This document shows positions 51,200 to 59,668 of a stretch of 64,000 bases of DNA, piece by piece. Position numbers and translations under genes: made by a program. Below the pieces are notes generated by a model. The model searched no databases. It saw only the letters and a program-made list of their open reading frames with translations, and was not told the DNA's origin. Each line of letters starts with the position of its first letter. Positions within the stretch are counted from its first letter, which is position 1. Source of the stretch: DAIDKA01 sp036521075 (GTDB lineage: Bacteria > Pseudomonadota > Gammaproteobacteria > Steroidobacterales > Steroidobacteraceae). The DNA lies in the NCBI GenBank assembly GCA_036521075.1, contig DATDIL010000135.1, forward strand, positions 62,001 to 126,000, read 5' to 3'.

Positions 51200-52609
51200 T
51201 TATAGCGTCAGGTAAGGCAGCAGACGGCCGCCCATGATCACGATGATCCAGGAAACGAACACCAGCACCGCAACCGCCTTCGCGCCGACGGTTGCATCAT
51301 CGCCCGCCTTCACCTGCCAGAGGTTCTCCGACAGCGAAAAATACAGTACCGCAATGGCGGCGATCGGCAGAAAGAACATCTTGGGCCAGAAGGACGGCTC
51401 GTTCACGTAACGTCCCGTGTCGGCCATCAGCATCAACATGCCGGTGAATACGTTCATGATCACGCCGAACACACCGAGCGGCAGCAAGCGGTGAACCGCC
51501 GAGAAGGGGATGGATTTGAACAGGCCCAGGATGCGCAGGCACACCACCAGTACCGTCGCGAAGACCAGCGTATAGCCGAAGAAATGCACGGTCTGCCACG
51601 GCACGAACCAGATCACGTTGTTGATCAACTGTTCGATCACCGTGCTCCAGCCCAGATGCGGATTGGTGCGCAGGACCTCGCCCGCCACGTGGATCTCCGG
51701 GTGGTTGATCTGTCCCCCGCGGTGGCCCGTCTCGGCCATCACGGCCAACGTGACGATCGCCAAGATGAGGGCCACATTAAGCGAGACCCTGGAGAACCGG
51801 CGCAAGTAGCGATAGCGCCACAGCTCGATCCAGGCCACCGCGCCCGTAGCGCCCAGGCCGAACAGCGATATCAGAGCCCAGTCGCGATGCGCGTTGATCG
51901 CGGCCTGCGAGATGCCCGGCACCGGCGGCTGGGTCAGGGAAAACATCGCCGCAGCGCCGGTGACGTAGGTCGGCGCACCGAGGATGGCGCAGATGACGAA
52001 GGCCGTGAGGCTCGCCCGCGTCATGCCCTCGTTGCGGCGGATGAGGCCGACGCAGAAGAAGAAGAGCGTGAACACGAAGCCGACCGTCGGGAAGTGGTTG
52101 AGGATGACGTGGATATGGGCCCAGACGGTGGGCGTGCCCATGTCGGGCGTCGGCAAGCTAAATTCGCGGTGGTGATTGATGTCCCAGCCTATCCAGGCAG
52201 CGGCGCCCATCAGCACCAAGGTGATCGTTTCCAGACCCAGCACGGCCTTGAGTGCGACGCCCGGCACCGTGGGCTTGTGCTGCGCACGCCATAGGGCGAC
52301 CCAGGCAGTCAGCCCGGACAGCACCACCGCCGCGATTGCTGCCAGCGACCATAGATAGTGGGCGTCCACCTGCTGCTGCGAGACGAAGGGCCGATTCGCC
52401 AGTTGGGGCAGGGCTCCGTGCCCGCTGAGATAGGTCGGCAGGGCCAGAACCCCGAGGCAGCCGAAGACGAACAGGCAGGCGCGCTTCAGGGTCTCATTGT
52501 CGGTCGCCAATGCGGCTATGTAGAAGCCCAAGGCGAATATCAACCCGACCGACGGGAACACGCTGACCAGGAGGTGAAAGTGCGACCAGGATTGCGGAAT
52601 CAAATGCAT
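51200..52609 (-). CDS. Polytopic membrane protein with two DUF2231-like domains and a C-terminal DUF6644-like module
   Basis: The 469-residue protein has three modules. Modules 1 (about 1-145) and 2 (about 160-300) are internal repeats: HFHLLVSVFPSVGLIF versus HIHVILNHFPTVGFVF, LPTYLSGHG versus APTYVTGAA, VDAHYLWSLAA versus INAHRDWALIS, then GLTAWVALWR versus GAVAWIELWR. Module 3 (about 320-469) resembles the 162-residue neighbour. Conserved His pairs in helices suggest heme b or metal binding. It probably forms a membrane electron-transfer complex with the small protein, the module-3 paralog and the cytochrome c, which is inference from context. Confidence 0.78.
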   Translation of the reverse strand: MHLIPQSWSHFHLLVSVFPSVGLIFALGFYIAALATDNETLKRACLFVFGCLGVLALPTYLSGHGALPQLANRPFVSQQQVDAHYLWSLAAIAAVVLSGLTAWVALWRAQHKPTVPGVALKAVLGLETITLVLMGAAAWIGWDINHHREFSLPTPDMGTPTVWAHIHVILNHFPTVGFVFTLFFFCVGLIRRNEGMTRASLTAFVICAILGAPTYVTGAAAMFSLTQPPVPGISQAAINAHRDWALISLFGLGATGAVAWIELWRYRYLRRFSRVSLNVALILAIVTLAVMAETGHRGGQINHPEIHVAGEVLRTNPHLGWSTVIEQLINNVIWFVPWQTVHFFGYTLVFATVLVVCLRILGLFKSIPFSAVHRLLPLGVFGVIMNVFTGMLMLMADTGRYVNEPSFWPKMFFLPIAAIAVLYFSLSENLWQVKAGDDATVGAKAVAVLVFVSWIIVIMGGRLLPYLTL

Positions 52610-53039
52610 GCACGTTTCCTCGCGTCACTCAGATCGAGCCCGGGCCGCGCAATCTCGAAAAGTCTTGTGTGATGCACCACGCGATTTTCCCCTCTTCGCC
52701 GCTTATTGCACTTTTCTCGGGCAGATCTTAGTTGGGTTCTTGACCCATCAAGCCGCGCTCCAAAGCCCGGGTTTTCGGCCTTGAGACGGCCAATCAATTC
52801 CAAACAATCAGCATATTCGGCTACCCAATTTATATCCAGGACGCCGCCCACCTATCGAGGTCCACTTATCGCTTGCCCGCAAGCATGCGATTTAACATAA
52901 AATTGGTCACCCGTCCAGCCTTTGTGGGCTCAACTCCCATGACACCGCGTAACCGCACTAAACGCCGCTTGGTTGGATCTCGCGCCGGCGTCTACCTGCG
53001 CTCCCGGACGACGCTTTGGCGTAGTCTGCTCTGCGGCGC
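52610..53039. other. 430-bp region between membrane redox genes and GHKL ATPase
   Basis: No supported coding region. It contains the hairpin GCTTGC-CC-GCAAGC at 52871-52884 followed closely by ATGCGATTTAACATAAAATTGG, an AT-rich block that may hold a promoter for the ATPase gene. A minus-strand open frame at 52600-52851 has no recognisable features and is not counted. Confidence 0.45.
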
Positions 53040-54857
53040 ATGAAGACAAAAACCAAAGACAGCGGCAAGCTGCGGATCGGGGATGACTGGAATGCCATCC
53101 GGATCATCGCGCTGTCGCAGTCCAATCCCTTGAAGGCCATTGCCGAATTCGTCGAAAACAGCATCGACGCCCACGCCAGGACCATCACGATTACGCGCGG
53201 CAAGGAGCACAACGCTCACTACCTGTCGATCAAGGATGACGGGGATGGCGTGCCGCGGGATGAAAACGGGCTGCCGGACTTCAAGTACGTGGCAACCCAC
53301 ATTTGCGATTCGATCAAACGACGGCTGAAGGCCGATGGCGGTGGCGCAGGCCTGCAGGGAGAGTTCGGGATCGGGCTCTTGAGCTTCTGGACGGTCGGGG
53401 ACACATTGACCATGACCTCGACAGGAACCGACCAGAAGGCCTACCAGATGACGATGAGCAAAGGCGATTCGCGCTACGAGGTGGCGCCCCGCCGGGTCCT
53501 TTTCGCCGAAAAGGGTACGGAGCTTAAAATCAGTCCTCTCCTTGAGGGCATCCGCACGCTGAGCGGGGAGAAGATCCAGTGGTACCTGGCCTCCGAACTG
53601 CGCGATCGGATACGAGATTCCAAGGCGCGGGTCACGGTGATCGACAAACTCGCGCGCAAGCAGTACGAGGTGGAGCCCCGGCAATTCGAGGGTCGGCTGC
53701 TGCACCAACTGCCGCCGATCCGTACGCTGTTCGGGGACGCCTATGCAGAGCTGTACTTAGCCGAGCCGAATGACACGGCGCGCGTCGCCCTGACGCGCGT
53801 CGGTACCCGCGTGATCGAGGATATTTCATCCCTGCCTCACTTGGAGCATAGCCCGTGGAACTCGCGCTATGTCCAAGGACTCATCGATGTCCCCTTCCTC
53901 AATCTCACGCCGGGTACGCGCAGTGGCATCATCCAGGATGACCGTTACGTTGCCCTGATTGAATCGTTGAAGCCCCTGGAAACCCACGTCAGGGGTCTGA
54001 TCGAGGAGCAGCAGCGCGCAGAAGAAGCACAAGCGAGCCAGCAGTCCCTCAAAGCCATCCAGAAAGCCTTTCACGAGGCGATGCTTGCGCTCCCGCGGGA
54101 GGAATACGATTGGTTCGACGTCCAAGGACGTGCCCGCTCCGAGGCAGGCGCGCCCAGCGCCGCGGCCGGCGGTCTGCCGCCCGGAACGCACTGGCAGGAG
54201 GAACTGTCAGGCGTTCCCGAGCCGACCCCAAGTGAGTCGCCCCAGCGGCAGTTCTTCGACTATGCCGGCCCGCTCTTTGCAGTCGTGGTATCTCCTGCGG
54301 CCAGCACTACCCCACTCAATGAAGTGCGAAGGTTCCGGGCGCTGCCACGGGACCGATCGCGCCGGCGCGTCGTCGAGGATCTGACGTTCATCTGGGAGCT
54401 CCTCGAGGGAGAAGGCACACTGCAGGGCGCCGCGGATCAGGAAGTGCAGTTCCGCGCTCCCGGCGCACCGGGCCTTGCTCGCTTGAAAGTCACCGTGGCG
54501 CAACGCAACTTCAGCGCCGCCGCGGAGGCCTTGATTACGGTGACCGAGCATCTGGAGACTGCCGCCCCTCCCGCGGCAATCAATGCGCGTGGTTTGCCGA
54601 GCTACACCTTCGAACGGGCGGCCGGTGAACTGTGGCGATGCCGGTTCGACGCAGAGCGCAATATCATCGTGGTCAACAGCGGGCATCGGGATTTTGTCTT
54701 CGCGACGCGCAACCGTGCGCTGCAATTGCGCTACCTCGTGCGGCTTTACGTGAAAGAACTCGTGCTCAAGAATTTTGCAGGCTTACCCGCCGACCAGCTG
54801 CTCGAGCGAATGATAGAGCTGTCACTGTACGCCGAAGAAAAGCTCAAATCCGGTTGA
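53040..54857 (+). CDS. MORC/Hsp90-like GHKL ATPase, stand-alone
   Basis: The 605-residue protein has a GHKL ATP-binding domain in its first 150 residues: N-box AEFVENSIDA (Glu36, Asn40), DDGDGV (Asp66-x-Gly68-x-Gly70), and the GEFGIGLLSFW lid glycines (107-117). An S5-like transducer (SRYEVAPRRVLF onward), a charged helical stretch (EEQQRAEEAQASQQSLKAIQKAF, about 322-345), and a C-terminal beta-rich section follow. The layout recalls bacterial MORC-like proteins, some of which sit in defence loci. No partner is adjacent here. The start ATG at 53040 is directly at the beginning of the conserved region. Function is unknown. Confidence 0.78.
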   Translation: MKTKTKDSGKLRIGDDWNAIRIIALSQSNPLKAIAEFVENSIDAHARTITITRGKEHNAHYLSIKDDGDGVPRDENGLPDFKYVATHICDSIKRRLKADGGGAGLQGEFGIGLLSFWTVGDTLTMTSTGTDQKAYQMTMSKGDSRYEVAPRRVLFAEKGTELKISPLLEGIRTLSGEKIQWYLASELRDRIRDSKARVTVIDKLARKQYEVEPRQFEGRLLHQLPPIRTLFGDAYAELYLAEPNDTARVALTRVGTRVIEDISSLPHLEHSPWNSRYVQGLIDVPFLNLTPGTRSGIIQDDRYVALIESLKPLETHVRGLIEEQQRAEEAQASQQSLKAIQKAFHEAMLALPREEYDWFDVQGRARSEAGAPSAAAGGLPPGTHWQEELSGVPEPTPSESPQRQFFDYAGPLFAVVVSPAASTTPLNEVRRFRALPRDRSRRRVVEDLTFIWELLEGEGTLQGAADQEVQFRAPGAPGLARLKVTVAQRNFSAAAEALITVTEHLETAAPPAAINARGLPSYTFERAAGELWRCRFDAERNIIVVNSGHRDFVFATRNRALQLRYLVRLYVKELVLKNFAGLPADQLLERMIELSLYAEEKLKSG

Positions 54858-54936
54858 GGTACACGCCGGCGAATTACTAACGCCTTGCTCACCTGCGCAT
54901 TGTTAGAGTCCCGGCCGTTGCCGCAAGGAGGCCGTC

Positions 54937-55029
54937 ATGGACGTCGTCTATCTGTTGGCTGTCATCGCGCTTTACGCCGTGACGCACTGGCTGGTCTGGG
55001 CCATCGAGCGCCTGAGGAGCCCCCAATGA
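54937..55029 (+). CDS. 30-residue membrane protein upstream of kdpF
   Basis: A short frame with ATG 54937 preceded by AAGGAGG. It encodes a single transmembrane helix (DVVYLLAVIALYAVTHWLVW) followed by AIERLRSPQ. Its TGA (55027-55029) overlaps the kdpF start in ATGA, so it is translationally coupled to the Kdp operon. Small hydrophobic proteins of this kind have been seen ahead of kdpF in other genomes, but the function is not known. Confidence 0.65.
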   Translation: MDVVYLLAVIALYAVTHWLVWAIERLRSPQ

Positions 55030-55115
55030 CCATGACTTACCTGATTAGCGGGATGCTCTGTGTCGCCTTGGGTGCATACCTGCTGTATGCGCTGGTCAAG
55101 CCGGAGAAATTCTGA
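55026..55115 (+). CDS. kdpF: K+-transporting ATPase subunit KdpF
   Basis: The 29-residue single-helix protein (TYLISGMLCVALGAYLLYAL followed by VKPEKF) has the typical KdpF pattern with a C-terminal ALxxPExF. It stabilises KdpABC. Its stop TGA overlaps the kdpA ATG (TGATG). First gene of the canonical kdpFABC order. Confidence 0.88.
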   Translation: MTMTYLISGMLCVALGAYLLYALVKPEKF

Positions 55116-56917
55116 TGACTGCCTCGACCATGACGTTGCTGGTGGTCTATTTCGGCATCGTGTTGCTTTGCGTGAAGCCACTAGGGCTATACATGGCACA
55201 TGTGATGGACGGCGCGACGATATGGCCGCTGCGCCTCGGCGCGCCCATCGAGCGTCTGGCCTACGGGGCCGCTGGCGTGAATCCCAGCTCGCAGATGGAT
55301 TGGAAGCGCTACGCGCTCGGGCTGCTGGTGTTCAATACCGTAGGCGCATTGGTGTTGTATGGATTGCAGCGGGTGCAGTTGTGGCTACCCTTGAATCCTC
55401 AGGCATTTGCCAACGTCTCGCCGGACTCCTCTTTCAACACCGCACTGAGTTTCATCACCAATACCAACTGGCAGGGGTACTCGGGCGAATCGACCATGAG
55501 CTATCTGACCCAGATGGCGGGCTTGGCGGTGCAGAATTTCATGTCCGCGGCCACGGGCATCGTGGTGGCGTTTGCATTGATTCGCGGACTGGCACGACAC
55601 AGTTCCGCCACCATCGGCAACTTCTGGGTGGATCTGACTCGCACGACCTTATACGTGCTGCTGCCGATTGCGGCTGTCCTGGCGCTTGCGCTGGCCTCGC
55701 AGGGTGTGGTCCAGAATTTCAGTGGCTATAAGGATGTGACCACCGTCGAGACCCTGACTTACCAGCAGCCCAAAGTCGATGCGCAGGGCAACGCGGTCAA
55801 GGATAAGGTCGGCAATCCGGTGCAAGAGACGGTCACCACCCACACTCAGACTCTCCCCATGGGGCCAGTTGCCTCCCAGGAAGCCATCAAAGAGTTGGGC
55901 ACCAATGGTGGCGGATTCATGAATGCCAACTCCGCGCACCCGTACGAGAATCCGAACGCGATCACGAACTTGCTGGAAATGCTCGCAATCTTGCTGATTC
56001 CCGGCGCATTGACTTACACCTTCGGACGCAGCGTGGGAGACACCCGCCAGGGTTGGGCGGTCCTGGCCGCGATGGTCATCCTGCTGGTGCCGCTGGTGGG
56101 GCTGGCCGAGTACCACGAGCAGTTGGGCAATCCCCTCATCGCGCGTCTCGGCGTGGACCAGAGTGCCAGCGCGCTGCAATCCGGCGGCAACATGGAAGGC
56201 AAGGAAACCCGCTTCGGCATCGGTGCGTCGGCCTTGTTCGCTTCCGTGGCGACTGCGACCTCCACGGGCGCGGTCAATTCCATGCACGACTCGTACACTC
56301 CGCTCGGCGGTTTCACGCCGCTGTTTCTGATGCAATTGGGCGAGGTGGTATTTGGTGGCGTGGGCTCCGGTCTGTACTCCATCCTGGTATTCGCCATCGT
56401 GGGCGTGTTCATCGCCGGGTTGATGATCGGGCGAACTCCCGAATACCTGGGCAAGAAAATCGAAGCGTTCGAGATGAAGATGACGTCGATTGCGATCCTG
56501 GTCATGCCCGCCCTGGTCCTGGCGGGCACCGCGGTCGCCGTATCGGTAGCGGCGGGGCAGGCCGGCGTCGCCAATCCGGGTGCGCACGGATTTTCCGAAA
56601 TTCTCTACGCATTCACGTCGGCAGCAAACAACAACGGCAGCGCATTCGCGGGCCTGTCCGCCAATACACCGTTCTACAACGTGGCGCTGGGACTGGCGAT
56701 CTGGTTTGGACGCTATTGGCCGATCGTCGCGGTACTGGCCGTGGCAGGCTCCCTTGCCGCCAAGAAGCGCGTGCCCGTCACTTCCGGAACGATGCCGACG
56801 CATGGCCCGACATTCGTCGTACTGCTGATCGGCACCATTGTGCTCGTCGGCGCCCTGACCTTTGTGCCGGCTCTGGCACTCGGCCCAGTGGTCGAACATC
56901 TGATGCTCTGGCATTGA
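55115..56917 (+). CDS. kdpA: K+-transporting ATPase subunit KdpA
   Basis: The 600-residue channel-like subunit binds and passes K+. It has the KdpA filter-like segments: NTNWQGYSGESTMSYLTQM near 124-142, GTNGGGFMNANSAHPYENP near 265-283, TATSTGAVNSMHDSYTPLGG near 380-399, and SAANNNGSAFAGLS near 500-513. Ten membrane helices are expected. It starts ATG at 55115 overlapping the stop of kdpF. Works with KdpB/KdpC in the inner membrane. Confidence 0.97.
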   Translation: MTASTMTLLVVYFGIVLLCVKPLGLYMAHVMDGATIWPLRLGAPIERLAYGAAGVNPSSQMDWKRYALGLLVFNTVGALVLYGLQRVQLWLPLNPQAFANVSPDSSFNTALSFITNTNWQGYSGESTMSYLTQMAGLAVQNFMSAATGIVVAFALIRGLARHSSATIGNFWVDLTRTTLYVLLPIAAVLALALASQGVVQNFSGYKDVTTVETLTYQQPKVDAQGNAVKDKVGNPVQETVTTHTQTLPMGPVASQEAIKELGTNGGGFMNANSAHPYENPNAITNLLEMLAILLIPGALTYTFGRSVGDTRQGWAVLAAMVILLVPLVGLAEYHEQLGNPLIARLGVDQSASALQSGGNMEGKETRFGIGASALFASVATATSTGAVNSMHDSYTPLGGFTPLFLMQLGEVVFGGVGSGLYSILVFAIVGVFIAGLMIGRTPEYLGKKIEAFEMKMTSIAILVMPALVLAGTAVAVSVAAGQAGVANPGAHGFSEILYAFTSAANNNGSAFAGLSANTPFYNVALGLAIWFGRYWPIVAVLAVAGSLAAKKRVPVTSGTMPTHGPTFVVLLIGTIVLVGALTFVPALALGPVVEHLMLWH

Positions 56918-56941
56918 TGGCTTGAATTGAAGGCTTACCCT

Positions 56942-59008
56942 ATGACGCATCCAAAACTGTCCATGTTCGATAAGTCATTGCTGGGGCCCGCGGTGGCGGA
57001 CAGCTTCTCGAAGCTCAATCCGCGCGTGCAATGGCGCAATCCGGTGATGTTTGTGGTCTACATCGGTGCCATATTGACCACTGTGCTTGGCGTGCAGGCA
57101 CTGGTGAGCCAAGGGGAAGCCCCGCCCTGGTTCATCGTCAACGTTGCAGTATGGCTGTGGTTCACGCTGCTGTTCGCGAACTTTGCCGAAGCCCTCGCCG
57201 AGGGGCGCAGCAAGGCCCAGGCGGCGGCACTTCGCGGCCTGAAACAAAGTGCGGCAGCCAAGAAACTCGCCGATCCTACCAACCGGATGCTTCACACGAC
57301 CGTCCCCGCCACCCAGCTGCGGCGGGGGGATGTGGTGCTGGTCGAGGCCGGTGACTATGTGCCGGCCGATGGGGAGGTCCTTGAAGGTGCCGCGTCGGTG
57401 GATGAGAGCGCCATCACCGGTGAGTCGGCGCCTGTCATTCGCGAATCCGGCGGCGACTTCTCTGCGGTCACAGGGGGTACGCGCCTGCTGTCGGACTGGA
57501 TCGTGGCCAAAGTCACCGTCAATCCCGGTGAGACCTTCATCGATCGCATGATCGCGATGGTGGAGAGCGCCAAACGCCAGAAGACCCCGAATGAGATCGC
57601 GCTGACCATCCTCTTGGTGGCCCTGACGCTGGTGTTCCTGTTTGCCACCGCCACACTGCTGCCGTACTCCTTGTACAGCGTCGCTGTCGCCAAGCTGGGT
57701 ACACCGGTCACCATCACCGCCCTGGTCGCGCTGCTCGTATGTCTGATTCCCACCACGATCGGCGCCTTGCTGTCCGCGATTGGCGTGGCCGGCATGAGCC
57801 GGATGATGCAGGCGAATGTGATTGCCACCTCGGGGCGTGCGGTGGAGGCGGCCGGCGATGTCGACGTCTTGCTGCTGGACAAGACCGGGACGATCACGCT
57901 GGGCAATCGGCAGGCCGCAGCATTTATGCCGGCTCCCGGGGTGACGGAGGAGGAGCTGGCGAGTGCCGCGCAGCTGGCATCACTCGCCGATGAGACCCCC
58001 GAAGGCCGCAGCATTGTCGTGTTGGCAAAGCAGCGCTTCCAGTTGCGGGAACGCGATCTGGGTGCGCTCGGCGCGACTTTCGTCGCGTTCTCCGCACACA
58101 CGCGCATGAGCGGCGTGGACATCGGCGCCCGCCAGGTCCGCAAAGGCGCGGCGGATGCCATCATGAAGCACGTCGAAGCCACGGGGAGCGTGTTTCCCAA
58201 GGGTATCCAGAGCACCGTTCAGGAGGTCGCCCGGCGCGGCAGTACGCCATTGCTGGTATGTGATGGTGTGCGGGTGCTCGGCATCATCGAGCTCAAGGAC
58301 ATCGTCAAAGGAGGGATCAAGGAGCGCTTCGGAGAACTGCGGCGGATGGGCATCAAGACCATCATGATCACCGGCGACAACAAACTCACCGCGGCGGCGA
58401 TCGCCGCCGAAGCGGGCGTGGATGACTTTCTGGCGGAGGCGACGCCGGAGGCCAAGCTGCGATTGATCCGCGATCACCAGGCCGAAGGGCGGCTGGTCGC
58501 CATGACGGGGGATGGTACGAATGACGCGCCCGCGCTGGCGCAGGCGGACGTGGCGGTGGCCATGAACACCGGGACCCAGGCGGCGAAGGAGGCGGGCAAC
58601 ATGGTGGACCTGGACTCCAATCCCACCAAGCTCATCGAAGTGGTCGAGACCGGCAAGCAGATGCTGATGACGCGGGGATCCTTGACCACCTTCAGCATCG
58701 CCAATGATGTCGCGAAGTACTTCGCGATCATTCCGGCAGCCTTTGCGACGACTCACCCCCAGCTCAACGCGCTGAATGTCATGCATCTGGCGAGTCCCTT
58801 CTCCGCCATCCTCTCAGCCGTGATCTTCAATGCGCTGATCATCATCTTTCTGATCCCGCTGGCCCTCAAAGGCGTCAAGTACCGCGCGCTGGGAGCAGCG
58901 ATACTGCTTCGCCGCAACATGTTGATCTATGGTCTCGGGGGCATCCTGGTGCCCTTCGTCGGCATCAAGATCATTGATCTGGGGCTCGAACTGGTTCACC
59001 TGACTTAG
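56942..59008 (+). CDS. kdpB: K+-transporting P-type ATPase subunit KdpB
   Basis: A 688-residue P-type ATPase. TGES in SAITGESAPV (actuator domain), the phosphorylation motif LLLDKTGTITLGN (Asp313), and the hinge GDGTNDAPALAQADV are present, with the seven-helix pattern of the Kdp class. It hydrolyses ATP to drive K+ uptake through KdpA. The ATG at 56942 was used (24 bp after kdpA). The operon order kdpF-A-B-C is conserved. Confidence 0.97.
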   Translation: MTHPKLSMFDKSLLGPAVADSFSKLNPRVQWRNPVMFVVYIGAILTTVLGVQALVSQGEAPPWFIVNVAVWLWFTLLFANFAEALAEGRSKAQAAALRGLKQSAAAKKLADPTNRMLHTTVPATQLRRGDVVLVEAGDYVPADGEVLEGAASVDESAITGESAPVIRESGGDFSAVTGGTRLLSDWIVAKVTVNPGETFIDRMIAMVESAKRQKTPNEIALTILLVALTLVFLFATATLLPYSLYSVAVAKLGTPVTITALVALLVCLIPTTIGALLSAIGVAGMSRMMQANVIATSGRAVEAAGDVDVLLLDKTGTITLGNRQAAAFMPAPGVTEEELASAAQLASLADETPEGRSIVVLAKQRFQLRERDLGALGATFVAFSAHTRMSGVDIGARQVRKGAADAIMKHVEATGSVFPKGIQSTVQEVARRGSTPLLVCDGVRVLGIIELKDIVKGGIKERFGELRRMGIKTIMITGDNKLTAAAIAAEAGVDDFLAEATPEAKLRLIRDHQAEGRLVAMTGDGTNDAPALAQADVAVAMNTGTQAAKEAGNMVDLDSNPTKLIEVVETGKQMLMTRGSLTTFSIANDVAKYFAIIPAAFATTHPQLNALNVMHLASPFSAILSAVIFNALIIIFLIPLALKGVKYRALGAAILLRRNMLIYGLGGILVPFVGIKIIDLGLELVHLT

Positions 59009-59020
59009 AGGTTGGCTGTC

Positions 59021-59617
59021 ATGCGTTCACTCATCCGTCCCGCGGTGGTACTGTTCCTGTTCTTCACGATACTGACCGGATTCCTGTACCCGCTGGCCAT
59101 CACGGGCATTGCCCAGGCAGCCTTCGGGCATGCGGCCGCGGGCAGCTTGGTGTCGCGGGACGGCAAGCCCATCGGTTCGAGCCTCATCGGCCAGAATTTC
59201 AGCGATCCGAAGTATTTCTGGGGCCGACCTTCTGCCACATCACCGCAGCCCTATGGCGGTACGGCCTCCTCGGGCTCGAATCTGGGGCCGCTCAACCCGG
59301 CTCTGACCGATGGCATCAAGGGGCGCATTGAGGCACTCCACATGGCCGACCCGGGCAACAGGACAGCAGTCCCGGTGGATCTGGTCACGGCCTCGGCCAG
59401 CGGTCTGGACCCGGAGGAGAGTCTCGCCGCGGCCATCTACCAGGCGCCACGGGTCGCGCGCGTGCGCGGCCTTGCGCAGAAGGACGTGCGCAGCCTGATT
59501 GACACGCACGCCCGGGGCCGCGCCTTGGGTCTGCTGGGCGAACCGCGCATCAACGTCCTGGCGCTGAATCTCGCATTAGACGACCTTGCTGCAAAGTCGG
59601 CGGCCCGGCAGCCCTGA
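59021..59617 (+). CDS. kdpC: K+-transporting ATPase subunit KdpC
   Basis: A 198-residue protein with one N-terminal membrane helix (PAVVLFLFFTILTGFLYPLA) and a periplasmic domain containing GSSLIGQNFSDPKYFWGRP near 50-68, SGSNLGPLNPAL near 88-99, and DLVTASASGLDPEESLAAA near 122-140. All are KdpC marks. It ends the operon. No kdpD or kdpE follows; convergent katG begins 52 bp later, so the sensor-regulator pair must be elsewhere or absent. Confidence 0.96.
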   Translation: MRSLIRPAVVLFLFFTILTGFLYPLAITGIAQAAFGHAAAGSLVSRDGKPIGSSLIGQNFSDPKYFWGRPSATSPQPYGGTASSGSNLGPLNPALTDGIKGRIEALHMADPGNRTAVPVDLVTASASGLDPEESLAAAIYQAPRVARVRGLAQKDVRSLIDTHARGRALGLLGEPRINVLALNLALDDLAAKSAARQP

Positions 59618-59668
59618 GCCCGTGGTAGAACGACATGGAGATGCCGGCTCTGAGATTGGGAACCTTCT

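Noticed and set aside
51491..52294. 267-residue plus-strand frame opposite the tandem-repeat membrane protein
   Set aside because: Charged low-complexity antisense translation; the membrane protein frame shows helices and internal repeats.
52600..52851. 83-residue minus-strand frame in the spacer before the GHKL ATPase gene
   Set aside because: No homology or ribosome-binding site recognised and it overlaps the start of the membrane protein gene.
55649..56950. 433-residue minus-strand frame opposite kdpA
   Set aside because: His- and Arg-rich antisense translation of a conserved gene; no family features.
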